A stretch of 64,000 nucleotides of DNA from positions 4,017,968-4,081,967 of the forward strand of contig CP036424.1 of the NCBI GenBank assembly GCA_007745835.1, written 5' to 3'. This stretch comes from Planctomycetes bacterium MalM25. Lineage in GTDB: Bacteria; Planctomycetota; Planctomycetia; Pirellulales; Lacipirellulaceae. Under the pieces are notes generated by a model. That model was given only the letters and a program-made list of their open reading frames with translations. It did no database searches and had not been told where the DNA came from. The position numbers and the translations under genes are program-made. How positions within the stretch are numbered: position 1 is the stretch's first letter; each line of letters begins with the position of its first letter. Shown piece after piece: positions 27,873 through 37,986 of the stretch.

Positions 27873-30074
27873 TCACTTGATGAACAGCATCTCCTGGTAG
27901 GTCGGCAGCGGCCAGATGTCGTCGGCGACGATCGCCTCGAGGGCGTCGGAGTACTCGCGGACCTTCAGCATCGCGGGCAGGACCTCGTCGCACGCCTGAC
28001 GCATGTCCTCGCACCCACCGGCGGAGGCCTCCGCGAGGGCGGTGGTCGAGTCCTGCAGGCCCTTCACCAACTCGGTGACCCGGTCGAGGGTCTTGGTATC
28101 GAAGTCGATGCCAACCGTCTTGAGGTTCGCACACGTGGTCGCCAATTCCTTCTGGTAGCGGATGGCGGCCGGGAAGATCATCGTGCGGGCGATCTTCTTG
28201 GTGAGGTTCGCCTCGACCCGGACGGTCATGCAGTACTGCTCGACGTAGGTCTCGTAACGCGACTCGACCTCACGCTCCGACAGGACGCCGTACTTGCCGA
28301 ACATCTCTTTGACGGCGGGCTCGAGCAGGGCGGGCAGCGCGTCGGCGGTGGTCTTGTTGCACAGCAGGCCACGCTTCTCGGCCTCGGCGTGCCACTCGTC
28401 GGAGTAGCCGTCGCCGTTGAAGATGACCGACCCGCACTCGTTGATGATCTCCGTGAGGAGCTCTTGAACGGCGGCGTTGAGCTTCGACTCGTCGCCGCCG
28501 GTGGCCGACTCGAGCTTCGAGGCGCAGTAGTCGAGCGACTCGGCGACGATCGTGTTCATCGCGACCAGCGGGCCGGCGATCGAGGCCGACGAGCCGACGG
28601 CCCGGAACTCGAAGCGGTTGCCGGTGAACGCGAACGGGCTGGTCCGGTTGCGGTCGCCGGCGTCCTTGTCGAGCGGCGGCAGCGTATCGACGCCCACCTC
28701 GAGCGAGCCCTTCGGCAGCGACGACGTGGCGCCGCCCCCCTTGATCTGCTCGAACACGTCGGCGAGCTGCGAGCCCAGGAAGATCGAGATGATCGCCGGC
28801 GGAGCCTCGTTCGCCCCGAGGCGGTGGTCGTTGCCCGCCGAGGCGACGACCGCACGCAGCAGACCCTGGTGCTTGTAGACCGCCTTGATGACCGCGGCGC
28901 AGAACACCAGGAACTGGGCGTTCTCATGCGGCGTGTCGCCTGGATCGAGGAGGTTGCCGACCGAGCTGCTGCCGAGCGACCAGTTCACGTGCTTGCCACT
29001 GCCGTTGAGGCCGGCGAACGGCTTCTCGTGTGTCAGGCACTCCATGCCGTACTTCTTCGCGACCTTCTTCAGCACCATCATGATGAGCTGCTGGTGGTCG
29101 GTCGCGACGTTGGCCGTCTCGAAGATCGGGGCGATCTCGTACTGGCCGGGAGCCACCTCGTTGTGGCGGGTCTTGATCGGCACGCCGAGACGGAACAGCT
29201 CACGCTCCGACTCGAACATGAACGACAGCACCCGCTCGGGGATCGCACCGAAGTAGTGGTCGTCGAACTCCTGACCCTTGGGGGCCGCGGCGCCGAACAG
29301 CGTGCGGCCCGCGTTCAGCAGGTCGGGCCGGGCGTAGAAAAAGCCCTTGTCGACCAGGAAGTACTCCTGCTCGGGGCCGGCGGTCGAGGCGACGAACGCC
29401 TTGTCGTCGTGGCCGAACAGCTTCGTGATCCGGTGCGCCTGCTGGTCGAGCGCCCGCATCGAGCGGAGGACCGGGGTCTTCTTATCGAGCGCCTCCCCCG
29501 TCCACGACACAAATGCCGTCGGGATGCAGAGCGTGGTGCCGTTGGAGTTTTCGAGGATGTAGGCGGGGCTGGTGACGTCCCAGATCGTGTAGCCGCGGGC
29601 CTCGTGCGTCTGGCGGATGCCGCCGGTCGGGAAGCTCGAGCCGTCCGGCTCACCCTGGCACAGCTCCTTGCCGCTGAACGAGGCGATCGTGCTGCCGTCG
29701 CCCGTGGGGGCCATGAAGCTGTCGTGCTTCTCGGCGGTGCCGCCCGTCAGCGGGTAGAAGACGTGCGTGTAGTGCGTGGCGCCCTTCTCGACCGCCCAGT
29801 CCTTCATCGCGCTGGCGACGATGTCGGCGACCGTGTCGTCGAGCTTCTCGCCCGAGTCGATCGTCTGCATGAGCGACTTGTAGATCGCCTTGGGGAGCCG
29901 CTTCTTCATCACCGCCTTGCTGAAGACGTTCTCACCGAACACGTCTTCGGGCGTGGTGTTGACGAACTCGAACGCCGCGGGCGCCGAGTAACTCAAGGCG
30001 CCGGCGATGGCCGCCTGGCGGGTCGAGGAGGAAGCGGACGACGTGCCGTTGCTACTAGTGGTTTCCGTGCTCAC
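27873..30074 (-). CDS. glnN: Glutamine synthetase type III
   Basis: 733 residues from GTG at 30074 ([10 protein letters not shown]...); another in-frame GTG at 30122 would add 16 residues with no clear benefit. ATP-dependent amidation of glutamate to glutamine. Type III features are the N-terminal [25 protein letters not shown], the [21 protein letters not shown] segment, [20 protein letters not shown] (catalytic Glu), [33 protein letters not shown], and [20 protein letters not shown]. The length fits the roughly 725-residue family and the enzyme is expected to be a cytosolic dodecamer. It is divergent from a type I enzyme across 456 bp. Confidence 0.95.
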   Translation of the reverse strand: MSTETTSSNGTSSASSSTRQAAIAGALSYSAPAAFEFVNTTPEDVFGENVFSKAVMKKRLPKAIYKSLMQTIDSGEKLDDTVADIVASAMKDWAVEKGATHYTHVFYPLTGGTAEKHDSFMAPTGDGSTIASFSGKELCQGEPDGSSFPTGGIRQTHEARGYTIWDVTSPAYILENSNGTTLCIPTAFVSWTGEALDKKTPVLRSMRALDQQAHRITKLFGHDDKAFVASTAGPEQEYFLVDKGFFYARPDLLNAGRTLFGAAAPKGQEFDDHYFGAIPERVLSFMFESERELFRLGVPIKTRHNEVAPGQYEIAPIFETANVATDHQQLIMMVLKKVAKKYGMECLTHEKPFAGLNGSGKHVNWSLGSSSVGNLLDPGDTPHENAQFLVFCAAVIKAVYKHQGLLRAVVASAGNDHRLGANEAPPAIISIFLGSQLADVFEQIKGGGATSSLPKGSLEVGVDTLPPLDKDAGDRNRTSPFAFTGNRFEFRAVGSSASIAGPLVAMNTIVAESLDYCASKLESATGGDESKLNAAVQELLTEIINECGSVIFNGDGYSDEWHAEAEKRGLLCNKTTADALPALLEPAVKEMFGKYGVLSEREVESRYETYVEQYCMTVRVEANLTKKIARTMIFPAAIRYQKELATTCANLKTVGIDFDTKTLDRVTELVKGLQDSTTALAEASAGGCEDMRQACDEVLPAMLKVREYSDALEAIVADDIWPLPTYQEMLFIK

Positions 30075-30530
30075 GCGACTCACAAGCCTTGCAGTAAGGG
30101 TCCGCCGCCCACACTGACACACGCGATCCGCAGGCGTCTCTCGGATCGGCTTCTAACAGGGGCGGGGACCGGCAGGGGAAGGACGATGAGGCCCTAGCCC
30201 GCCCCGCGACGCGGAGCCCGGCGAGCCTCGTGATCAGGTCAGCGAATGATAGCAAATATTGTTCCGGCGCGAATCACTTCGGCGAAAACTCGCCGCTTTT
30301 GCCCCACTTTGGCCGCCGCGTGCCCACCCTGCGCGCTAAGCGAGCGCGCTATTCCGGCGCCAAGGGGCACAAACCCTTCACGAACCGCCCCGCGAAGCGA
30401 TATCGTGCGGAATGCCGACAGAGACCACGGCCTTTTGCGCTCGCGCCATCGCCCCCAATCGAACCCTCCTCCAAGCCGGCCCGACTCGCCACAAGACGCG
30501 CCGACTCGCTCAACCCCAAGACCACCTGCC
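30075..30530. other. 456-bp divergent regulatory region between glnN and glnA
   Basis: No gene is supported here. The glnN-proximal part has an AT-richer patch around 30240-30260 (gatagcaaatattgttcc) suitable for promoters. A hairpin GCGCGCT-aagcg-AGCGCGC sits at 30331-30349. I found no convincing sigma54 -24/-12 element (TGGC-N8-TGC) and no NtrC-type dyad by eye. Because both genes make glutamine synthetase, nitrogen-dependent control from this region is likely, but it is not demonstrated. Confidence 0.5.
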
Positions 30531-31943
30531 ATGACCCCGCAAGAAGTGCTCGCGATGATCCGCGAGAAGGACATCAAGGCCGTCGACTTCCGCTTCATGG
30601 ACTTCCCCGGCGTCTGGCAGCATTTCACGATCCCGGCGGGCAAGCTCGACGAGGCCGTCTTCGAGGACGGCCTCGGCTTCGACGGCTCCAGCATCCGCGG
30701 CTGGCAGACGATCAACGAGAGCGACATGCTCCTCATGCCCGTGCCGGACACAACGTTCGTCGATCCGTTCATCGAGCTCCCCACGATCGGGATGATCTGC
30801 AACGTGCAGGACCCGATCACCCGCGAGGACTACACGCGCGACCCCAGAAACGTCGCCCGCAAGACGGTCAACTACCTCAAGTCGACCGGCATCGCCGACA
30901 CGGTCAACATCGGCCCGGAGGCGGAGTTCTTCATCTTCGACGACGTCCGCTTCGACCAGACCCCCGCCGAGGGCTTCTACTCGCTCGACAGCGTCGAGGC
31001 GGAGTGGAACCGTGGAACGGATGAGCAACCCAACCTGGGGCACAAGCTGCGGCACAAGGAGGGCTACTTCCCCTGCCCCCCCGCGGACCAGCTGATGGAC
31101 GTCCGCAACGAGATGATGCAGCTGATGATCGACTGCGGGCTCGACGTCGAGTGCCAACACCACGAGGTCGCCACCGCCGGCCAGAGCGAGATCGACCTGA
31201 AGTACGACGAGCTGGTCTCGATGGGCGACGACATCTGCCTCTACAAGTACATCATCAAGAACGTCGCCTTCCGCCACGGCAGGACCGTCACCTTCATGCC
31301 CAAGCCGGTCTTCACCGACAATGGCTCGGGCATGCACACGCACATCAGCTTCTGGAAGGGAGACCAGCCCCTCTTCGCCGGCGGCGGGTACGCAGGCCTC
31401 TCGGACGAGGCGCTCTTCGCGATCGGCGGCATCCTCAAGCACGCGCCCGCACTCCTCGCGTTCACGAACCCGACGACCAACAGCTACAAGCGGCTGGTCC
31501 CGGGCTACGAGGCGCCCGTCAACTTGGCGTACAGCCAGCGCAACCGCTCGGCCGCCTGCCGCATCCCGATGTACTCGCCCAGCCCCAAGGCGAAACGGAT
31601 CGAATTCCGCTGCCCCGACCCGAGCAGCAACCCGTACCTCGCCTTCAGCGCGCTCACGATGGCGTGCATCGACGGCATCCAGAACAAGATCCACCCGGGC
31701 GAACCGCTCGACAAGAACATCTACGACCTGGAGCCCGAGGAGCTGGCCGCCGTGCCGAAGACGCCCGGCTCCCTCGCGGAGGCGCTCACCGCCCTCGAAC
31801 GGGACCACGAGTTCCTGCTCCGCGGCGACGTCTTCACCGAGGACGTGATCAGCACCTGGATCAACTACAAACGCGAGAACGAGGTCGACGCGATCAACCT
31901 CAGGCCGCACCCGTACGAGTTCTGCTTGTACTACGACATTTGA
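30531..31943 (+). CDS. glnA: Glutamine synthetase type I
   Basis: 470 residues from the ATG at 30531 ([22 protein letters not shown]). Makes glutamine from glutamate, ammonium and ATP; cytosolic dodecamer. Conserved parts: [104 protein letters not shown] and [20 protein letters not shown]. The NIYDLEPEE motif near the C-terminus contains the Tyr that is adenylylated in type I-beta enzymes, so GlnE control is possible. Length matches the about 469-residue beta subclass. It begins divergently from glnN. Confidence 0.96.
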   Translation: MTPQEVLAMIREKDIKAVDFRFMDFPGVWQHFTIPAGKLDEAVFEDGLGFDGSSIRGWQTINESDMLLMPVPDTTFVDPFIELPTIGMICNVQDPITREDYTRDPRNVARKTVNYLKSTGIADTVNIGPEAEFFIFDDVRFDQTPAEGFYSLDSVEAEWNRGTDEQPNLGHKLRHKEGYFPCPPADQLMDVRNEMMQLMIDCGLDVECQHHEVATAGQSEIDLKYDELVSMGDDICLYKYIIKNVAFRHGRTVTFMPKPVFTDNGSGMHTHISFWKGDQPLFAGGGYAGLSDEALFAIGGILKHAPALLAFTNPTTNSYKRLVPGYEAPVNLAYSQRNRSAACRIPMYSPSPKAKRIEFRCPDPSSNPYLAFSALTMACIDGIQNKIHPGEPLDKNIYDLEPEELAAVPKTPGSLAEALTALERDHEFLLRGDVFTEDVISTWINYKRENEVDAINLRPHPYEFCLYYDI

Positions 31944-31961
31944 TTGACGGTCGAGGCGCCC

Positions 31962-32315
31962 TCAGCTAACTGCCTTAGCTGATGCAGCATCTCCCATCTC
32001 TCGAGCCTTTCGTCCCGTGAATTGGCAAATGCCAACTCCGATCGGAAGCAACGCAACGTTGATGAGCACTATTCTTGCCAGCACACCAATGGCAAAGGCA
32101 GCATCTTGATCTGGCACTCCATCCCAACCCGGTTCATTCATCTGGCCTTGTATCCAAGCAACATCTGACCAGATCACCATGAGGGCCACCAATAGATGCC
32201 CGCAGACCACACCCGCCACACGGCCATAGTACGAACTAGCTGACGTAATACCCAAGACGGCCAGCCAGAACGCCGGACTGTAAGAAACGATTTGATCGGC
32301 AGCCCAGGTCAACAT
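31962..32315 (-). CDS. Small hypothetical membrane protein
   Basis: 117 residues with about three hydrophobic segments (SPAFWLAVLGITSASSYYG, VAGVVCGHLLVALMVIWS, AFAIGVLARIVLINVALLPIGVGIC) and a short basic, cytosol-like end. I recognise no family. Base composition is clearly more A+T-rich than its neighbours, which may mean later acquisition or weak selection. It lies between the glnA stop (18 bp) and the DUF1080 gene on the same strand. It is plausible as a gene because no stronger ORF overlaps it. Confidence 0.55.
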   Translation of the reverse strand: MLTWAADQIVSYSPAFWLAVLGITSASSYYGRVAGVVCGHLLVALMVIWSDVAWIQGQMNEPGWDGVPDQDAAFAIGVLARIVLINVALLPIGVGICQFTGRKAREMGDAASAKAVS

Positions 32316-32377
32316 CGCTCAAGAACCTTGACACATTCGGCCACAACTCTCAGCCATAGGAAAATAGTCTACTCGAC

Positions 32378-33058
32378 TCAGGGCTCCAACCGCGTAAGAT
32401 CCAGTTTGCGGAACTCCACTTCGCTCCCCTCGGCTTGCAGCGCGATCTGGCCTTCGCTCACGGTGCTGTCGTGCCCCGCGTTCACGAGGTCGCCGTTCAC
32501 CCAGACGGTGACCGTGTCGCCGCGGCACTCGATGACCATCGTGTTCCACTCGCCGACCGGGTTCTCGGAGCCGTCGGTCAGGTTCTTGATACGTCGCAGC
32601 TCGCCCTTCTTGCCACCCCACTTCCCCTTGGGACCACCGCGCCGCTCCAGCATGTCCGGCACGGCGAGGTCTTCGTGGATGCACCAGAAGTCGCCGGCGT
32701 TCTCGTGCATCATCTGAACCTCGATCGAGGCGGGGAACATCTTGTAGAGCGCCCGCGGCGTCGAGCTGTGGACCAGCACGCCGCAGTTGCCCGGCTCGCC
32801 GGCGAAGCGGTACTCGACCACCAGGCGGTAGTCACGGTGCGACGCGTCGGTGATCAGGTGCCCGCGCGGCTCGCCGAGGCTCACTAGCATGCCGTTGCGG
32901 ACGACGAACGACTCGGCCGGCTCGTCGGCGTCGTCGTTGGCCGGGATGTCGGCGTGCCACCCGGTGAGGTCGACGCCGTTGAACAGCGAGTCGCCCCGTG
33001 CCGGGTCCGAACCGCAAAGGATGAGCAGCAGCGGGGCGAGCAGGCGGATCGATCTCAT
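32378..33058 (-). CDS. DUF1080 (3-keto-disaccharide hydrolase-like) exported protein
   Basis: 226 residues starting at the ATG at 33058, which gives a signal peptide (MRSIRLLAPLLLILCGSDPARG). The mature protein is a single concanavalin-like DUF1080 domain: SLFNGVDLTGWHAD, FVVRNGMLVSLGEPRGHLITD, YRLVVEYRFAGEPGNCGVLVHS, IEVQMMHENAGDFWCIHE, GEWNTMVIECRGDTVTVWVNGDLVN, GQIALQAEGSEVEFRKLDL. The family includes 3-keto-glucoside/disaccharide hydrolases and sugar-binding proteins; planctomycetes have dozens. It probably acts in the periplasm on oxidised sugars. The gene stands alone. Confidence 0.93.
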   Translation of the reverse strand: MRSIRLLAPLLLILCGSDPARGDSLFNGVDLTGWHADIPANDDADEPAESFVVRNGMLVSLGEPRGHLITDASHRDYRLVVEYRFAGEPGNCGVLVHSSTPRALYKMFPASIEVQMMHENAGDFWCIHEDLAVPDMLERRGGPKGKWGGKKGELRRIKNLTDGSENPVGEWNTMVIECRGDTVTVWVNGDLVNAGHDSTVSEGQIALQAEGSEVEFRKLDLTRLEP

Positions 33059-33214
33059 GGCGTCTCCCTCGTGTGTGGCGGGTTCACGGATCGACTCAGT
33101 GTAGTCGAGCGCGACGGTCGGGGACGCGAGGCGACTCCCAGAAACGTGCGAACCCTCGGAGCCCCTCCGGGGTCTGTGCGGCGTCCCTCGAAATCGCTTC
33201 ACGCGTCGCTTGTC

Positions 33215-33418
33215 ATGTTCCCACCGGCCGCCGGACCGCCGCCCGCCCCCGCTCCGGCGCAACCGGTTGGTGATTGGGCCCGGCTGGAGGCGAAGGGCCC
33301 CACGACCGAGGCGGACCTGCTCCGCCAGGTGGAGCAGGTCCCGCTCGGCGTGAACTGGTCGTTCGGCCCGATCGCCGAATCGTTCGTCGCGTGGCTGCTG
33401 ACGCTCTTCGACGCGTAG
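33215..33418 (+). CDS. Small conserved-looking hypothetical protein
   Basis: 67 residues. A Pro/Ala-rich start (MFPPAAGPPPAPAPAQPVG) precedes a compact segment DWARLEAKGPTTEADLLRQV...GVNWSFGPIAESFVAWLLTLFDA that looks like two amphipathic helices. Third codon positions are strongly G/C in this frame, as in real genes of the window, and no larger gene overlaps. No family is recognised. It reads divergently from the DUF1080 gene and converges on the MFS gene, 22 bp before its stop. Confidence 0.55.
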   Translation: MFPPAAGPPPAPAPAQPVGDWARLEAKGPTTEADLLRQVEQVPLGVNWSFGPIAESFVAWLLTLFDA

Positions 33419-33440
33419 CCTTGGGGTTGCTACTAGGGGC

Positions 33441-35039
33441 CTACTCAGCAGCGTGGCCGGCGTCGTCGATCGACTGGGCCGAGTACCCGCCGCGCGACTT
33501 GAAGTAGAGGCCGAGCAGCGCGTAGGCGACGAGCATGATCGCCGGGAAGACCGCCATGTCGGCGAGCGCCTTCTGGTTGCTCTTCTCGCTGACGCCGTCG
33601 ATCTGCTCGCGGACGGCCTCCTGATCGGCTTCGGGCAACGACCCGAGCGCCTCGCCCAGCTTGTCCTCGGAGATCGCTTGGTACTTGATGACGTTGTAAA
33701 CCGTCTTGTCATCCAGGACCGATAGCTGGTCCCCGTCGAAGAGCTGTGGCGCCGCTGCGGCGATGTCGGCGTCGGCGGTGACCGCTTCGACCTGCTTGTC
33801 CGCTTGCAGCTTGCCGATGTAGGGGAAGCCGAGGACGCCGACCGCCAGCATGCCGATGCCGCCCAGGGCGTTGAGCGTCAGGGCGCCCCCCTTGGGGGTC
33901 TGCTCGCCGGCGACGCCGAGCATCGTCGGCCAGAAGAACGTCTTACCGAAGGCGTACAGCGTCGCGGCGGCGAAGATCACCGTGCCCTGGGCGAACGACA
34001 GCCAGTAGAGGCCGGCGATCGCCAGCGCCGAGCTACCGATCAGCAGGCCGATCGGGCTGAAACGGTGCACGATCGGGCCCGCAAAGAACCGCAGCACCAT
34101 CATGATGGCCGAGGTGTAGACCAGCACGAGCCCCGGGTTGAACTTATCGGCGGCGACCCCCTTCATGATCTCTTCGATCCAGCCGTCGGTGCCGATCTCG
34201 GTGGTCGCCAGCGGGATCATGATCAGTGCGAGCACGAACAGCAGCGGGTTACCCAGCGACTGCGTGTAGAGACCCATCGCAACGACCGCCGCGATTCCCA
34301 GGCCGGTAAAGACCATCGGGGGCACGTCGGCGAACGACTGCTGTAACTGCATCACGATCAACAAGCTGGCGATCGCGGTGCCGAGCATGCCGAACTCCGC
34401 GAGCATCTCCTTGTACGAGACTCCGCTGGCGACGCGTTCCTGCTCAGGGAAATTCTCGCCGATGAGCATCAGGAAGAAGAGCACCGCGGGCGGGGCGATG
34501 ATGGCAATCCGGATCCACCAGGGGACCTCGGCGTATTCGAGGCCGATGGTGATCAGGCCCGCGATCATCAGACCCCCGGGCCAGCCGGCGTGAAGGATGT
34601 TGAGCCACTTCGTCTTATTGTGGCTGAACATCGTGGCGACGACCGGGTTGATGTACGCCTCGACCGAGCCGTTGGAGAGGCCCAGGATGAGGCTGCCCCA
34701 GTACAACAGGCTGTAGCCCACTTCGGGGTTCCCCTCTCCTCCCGCGGAGACGAAGAACGCGCTAACGCCCATCACGCTCCAGACGACGTACCCCAGGAAC
34801 GAGATCATCATCGCCGTCTTGTAGCCGATGCGGTCGATGAACAGGCTGAAGCCGATGATGCTGATCGCGAAGGGCCAGATGCCCATCCCGGCCAGCTCGC
34901 CCGCCTGAGCGGGGTCGAGGCCGAACTCCTCGCTCCACTCGCCTATCAAGAACAGGCGGCTGATGAAGCCGAAGGCCGTGGTGATGAGCGCCAAAAAACA
35001 GCCCCAGAAGAGCTTTTGGCTCGGTGCGCCGTCCGCCAT
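33441..35039 (-). CDS. MFS transporter
   Basis: 532 residues with about 12 transmembrane helices, first KLFWGCFLALITTAFGFISRLFLIG and last FPAIMLVAYALLGLYF. The N-terminal half has the loop motif DRIGYKTAMMISFLGY (a D-R-x-G-x-K variant of MFS motif A) and LGLSNGSVEAYINPVVATMF typical of the fucose/glucose-galactose permease branch. A long soluble loop of about 80 residues (QADKQVEAVTADADIAAAAPQL... to ...VSEKSNQKALADMA) precedes the last helix and is unusual. The substrate is unknown, though sugar transport is reasonable from the branch. Confidence 0.92.
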   Translation of the reverse strand: MADGAPSQKLFWGCFLALITTAFGFISRLFLIGEWSEEFGLDPAQAGELAGMGIWPFAISIIGFSLFIDRIGYKTAMMISFLGYVVWSVMGVSAFFVSAGGEGNPEVGYSLLYWGSLILGLSNGSVEAYINPVVATMFSHNKTKWLNILHAGWPGGLMIAGLITIGLEYAEVPWWIRIAIIAPPAVLFFLMLIGENFPEQERVASGVSYKEMLAEFGMLGTAIASLLIVMQLQQSFADVPPMVFTGLGIAAVVAMGLYTQSLGNPLLFVLALIMIPLATTEIGTDGWIEEIMKGVAADKFNPGLVLVYTSAIMMVLRFFAGPIVHRFSPIGLLIGSSALAIAGLYWLSFAQGTVIFAAATLYAFGKTFFWPTMLGVAGEQTPKGGALTLNALGGIGMLAVGVLGFPYIGKLQADKQVEAVTADADIAAAAPQLFDGDQLSVLDDKTVYNVIKYQAISEDKLGEALGSLPEADQEAVREQIDGVSEKSNQKALADMAVFPAIMLVAYALLGLYFKSRGGYSAQSIDDAGHAAE

Positions 35040-35209
35040 AACGCCTGATTCCTACGAGAGTGGGTCGAGACAAGGGAGCGTTCGAGGCGGGCATTGTAAG
35101 CACAGAGAGCCCCCCGGGCGAGGCGGATCGCTCTTGCCGGGCGCCGGGCTCCGATCGAGACTCGTGCAGACGTCCTATCAGTCCCCTTTGGCGGTCGTTG
35201 GTGGCTCTC

Positions 35210-36745
35210 ATGCGCGAAGTGACTTGCGTGCTCGGCTTGGTCTCGGTTCTCATCACCCCGGGAGTGACCCAGGAGCCCACGGCAGAATCTCAGGCTAAAA
35301 GGGCCCAAGACTCTCCGCTTGTCCTCGCCGAGGTGATCGACGACGCCACGGGCGAGCCGCTTGCCGGCTTCACCGCGGTCCCCGGAGTGAATCCGCTTCT
35401 TGGGATCGGTTGGCAGTGGCAGCCCCACCAAGTGAGTCACTTCAAAGAGGGCGACCTGAGATGGCCACCAGAGGGGCTCCGTGGGTATCGCAAGGAGCAG
35501 GTGCTGCGTGTCGAAGCCCCTGGCTACGTCCCCGTGCTGTCGCCCGTCGTCATGCCGGTCGATGCGGACGCGGCGAACAAGTCGGAGAAAGTCACCCGGC
35601 CAACGGCCGGGGGCGGCGAGGTGGAGTTCGACGCCGTCTGGCCCCGAGCGGACCGCCCCACCCGTTTCACGCTGAGGATGCGCCGCGGGAGCGTCCCCGG
35701 GCGCGTGGTCGATCACGAGGGGACGCCGATCGCCGGCGCGGTGGTTGCAGCCGGCATGCCGCAGTACCGACAACCCTACTTCTACCAAGGCGAGGTTTGG
35801 CGCCGAGCGGAATCGAGGCCGACCTCCCCGCGAGACCGCTGGCAGCGCGCCTTCTACACCGAGTCGGACTCCGAAGGCCGTTTCGAACTGCCACAAGAGA
35901 TCGTGCGCACCCGCGTGATCGCCTCGCACCCGAAAGGGATCGCCCGGATCCGCTTAGAGCCAGGGGCGGAACGTGTCGAACTCCGGCTCGAACCTCTCGG
36001 CCGCATCGAAGGGCGCTGCGTGTGGAATGGTGAGCCGGGCGCGAAGCAGAAGCTGTATCTGTTCGCTTCCGCTCACCAGGACCGGACAACGACCGACTCC
36101 GAGGGCCGCTTCGTCTTCGAGAATGTCCCGCCGGGAGAGGCCGGCATCGGAAGGAACAGCAGCCCGAACGGAACCGACCGCTACGTCTGCATGGACCCCT
36201 CCGCACGATTGCTGGTGAAGGGCGGAGAGACGACCTCCTGTGTCTTGGGAGGCGAAGGCCGCCCCGTGGTGGGACGCGTCACGGGCTACAGCGATTGGCG
36301 CAACGTCCGGGTGAGCGTCCACCTGCGTCGCTCCTGGCCTTCGATGAGTCTTCGCGGCTCCGACGACCCGACGGTTGGAGCCTTCTGGGGCTTCGTCCAC
36401 TCCAAGATCTACCGCCACTACGACACCGAAGAGGTTAGTGTCTCCGAAGAGGGCGTGTTTCGCGTGGACCACGTCCCGGCGGAGAATTGGGCCGTGGTCG
36501 CGACTGAGCGGAAGGGCGATGAGATCCTGCGTCAGGGAGAATCCACTTTCCAGATCGCCATGATGCCCGGCGGGTCGTCCCAGGTTCCCAAGGAGATCGG
36601 GGCGATCGAGCTGCGGGCCGACGAGCGCATCACCTACCCCGAAATCAAACCTCGGGGCACACGATTTGAAATCTCTCCACAGGAGTTCGAGCTGCTGAAG
36701 TCATTCCGACCTATCGGCGAAGACCCCGGCGATAAAGACAAATAG
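35210..36745 (+). CDS. Exported carboxypeptidase-regulatory-like domain protein
   Basis: 511 residues from the ATG at 35210, giving a signal peptide (MREVTCVLGLVSVLITPGVTQ). The body is a series of beta-sandwich domains of the carboxypeptidase regulatory/CNA-B type: DDATGEPLAGFTAVPG, RRGSVPGRVVDHEGTPIAGAVVAAG followed by TESDSEGRFELPQE, and GRIEGRCVWNGEPGAKQKLYLF followed by TTTDSEGRFVFENVPPGEAG. No catalytic domain is seen. It is probably an exported structural or binding protein. It ends just before a perfect hairpin shared with the convergent barrel gene. Confidence 0.8.
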   Translation: MREVTCVLGLVSVLITPGVTQEPTAESQAKRAQDSPLVLAEVIDDATGEPLAGFTAVPGVNPLLGIGWQWQPHQVSHFKEGDLRWPPEGLRGYRKEQVLRVEAPGYVPVLSPVVMPVDADAANKSEKVTRPTAGGGEVEFDAVWPRADRPTRFTLRMRRGSVPGRVVDHEGTPIAGAVVAAGMPQYRQPYFYQGEVWRRAESRPTSPRDRWQRAFYTESDSEGRFELPQEIVRTRVIASHPKGIARIRLEPGAERVELRLEPLGRIEGRCVWNGEPGAKQKLYLFASAHQDRTTTDSEGRFVFENVPPGEAGIGRNSSPNGTDRYVCMDPSARLLVKGGETTSCVLGGEGRPVVGRVTGYSDWRNVRVSVHLRRSWPSMSLRGSDDPTVGAFWGFVHSKIYRHYDTEEVSVSEEGVFRVDHVPAENWAVVATERKGDEILRQGESTFQIAMMPGGSSQVPKEIGAIELRADERITYPEIKPRGTRFEISPQEFELLKSFRPIGEDPGDKDK

Positions 36746-36746
36746 A

Positions 36747-36779
36747 AGCGGCCGCGACGCCCGGGGCGTCGCGGCCGCT
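36747..36779. terminator. Bidirectional terminator-like hairpin
   Basis: A perfect 16-bp inverted repeat (36747-36762 with 36764-36779, core GCGGCCGCGACGCC) begins right after the stop at 36745. It lies between convergent genes and no T-run follows closely, so it may work with Rho or by strong structure alone. Confidence 0.75.
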
Positions 36780-36846
36780 CCTTGCATTCCCGCTTCCAGA
36801 AGGGGGGGTCGCGGTTCGTCGTGTTCGTTGTCAGCCGGGGTGGGGC

Positions 36847-37695
36847 TCAGTAGATCAGACCGCTCTGCAGCGACAGGCCGTGCAGCCCCAGGCCGCCCAG
36901 CGCGCCCGAGTCGCTGTCCCAGCGTTGAGCTTCCCAGAAGACGCCGAACGTGCCGTCGGCCGAGCCGAGGCGTTTGCGGTAGTTCATGCCGAACTGGATC
37001 TCGGTCACCTGGACGAACTCGTCCTCGGTCCGGCTGAAGATCGGCGGCGTCTGCACGCCAAAGGTCGGGGTCTGCTCCAGTTCGCCGTACAGCAGCGCGA
37101 GACGCGCCCGGCCAACGACCGACAGCCCCGACGAGCCGAGCGGACGCTCGGCGGAAGCCGAAAGGGTCGGACCGACGCCGTCGAAGTCGACGCCCGAGGG
37201 GACACCGTAGAACGACGCGAGGCCCGAGTAGAGGTTGCCCCCCTGATGAATACCGACTCCGCCCGCCCGCAGGCCGCCGCCGACCAAGAAGTCCCAGCGG
37301 CGGAATTCGGCGCGTTGGGTCACCTCGGCGTCGAAGGCGTAGACATCGACGTCGAGGTCGCCGGCGAACTCGAGGTCGACGCCGTTCTCCCACTCGCCGT
37401 TGTAGCCGACGGCGTTGTCGAAGTTGAAGAACTGGAACTGCACGCCCAGCCCCTCGCAGTTCTCCTTGGCCGCGACCAGGCGGTAGCCACCCTGCAGGCC
37501 GCCGTCGAGATTGCCGCCGAAATACACCCCGTCCGGGACGTCGCGGAAAATGCGTTGGAAGCCCTGTCCGCTGACATTCGCCGACAACAACAGGGCGTCA
37601 ATCCGGGCGCGCCAGCCGGCGTCGTCGTTCGCGTGGGCCGTACCGCCGGCGGCGAGAATCGCCACCAACACCGCCGCCATTGTGGCCGCCTTCAT
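36847..37695 (-). CDS. Outer-membrane beta-barrel-like protein
   Basis: 282 residues. The start at 37695 is set by an AGGAG Shine-Dalgarno and the signal peptide MKAATMAAVLVAILAAGGTAHA. The mature part has alternating strands with aromatic ends: GWRARIDALLLSAN, YFGGNLDGGLQGGYRLVA, GVQFQFFNFDNAVGYNGEW, DLDVDVYAFDAEVTQRAEFRRWDFLVGGGLRAGG, ASAERPLGSSGLSVVGRARLALLYGE, and a final strand HGLSLQSGLIY. It resembles the porin-like Lpg1974/planctomycete barrel families. Likely a porin or surface protein; specificity is unknown. Confidence 0.8.
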   Translation of the reverse strand: MKAATMAAVLVAILAAGGTAHANDDAGWRARIDALLLSANVSGQGFQRIFRDVPDGVYFGGNLDGGLQGGYRLVAAKENCEGLGVQFQFFNFDNAVGYNGEWENGVDLEFAGDLDVDVYAFDAEVTQRAEFRRWDFLVGGGLRAGGVGIHQGGNLYSGLASFYGVPSGVDFDGVGPTLSASAERPLGSSGLSVVGRARLALLYGELEQTPTFGVQTPPIFSRTEDEFVQVTEIQFGMNYRKRLGSADGTFGVFWEAQRWDSDSGALGGLGLHGLSLQSGLIY

Positions 37696-37986
37696 AAGGG
37701 ACTCCTGGTTTCCCCGTCTCGATCCGCCCGCCAAGCGATCCGTGCCCGGCGATCAGCGCAGCGGTCCCGACCCGCGAGAGCAGTTGCGCCTTCAACGCTA
37801 AGGGATCGACTGCCGGTCCGTCCGCACACGAGGTTCGGCTTCCCGCGTCGCGCAACCGGACCATCCGTCACATACCTACCGGCGTGGCCCGGCGCCCCGC
37901 GAAGCGGAGGCTCCGGCGCGTTATCATCACGGCAGGCCGGGCCCGCCCCGCCCCTCTCTTCTTTTGCTATCTGAACGCCCTCCGAG

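Noticed and set aside
28389-30197. 602-codon open frame opposite glnN
   Set aside because: Antisense shadow of a well-conserved gene.
30075-30530. Sigma54 promoter or NtrC site for the glutamine synthetases
   Set aside because: No TGGC-N8-TGC element or matching dyad found by eye on either strand.
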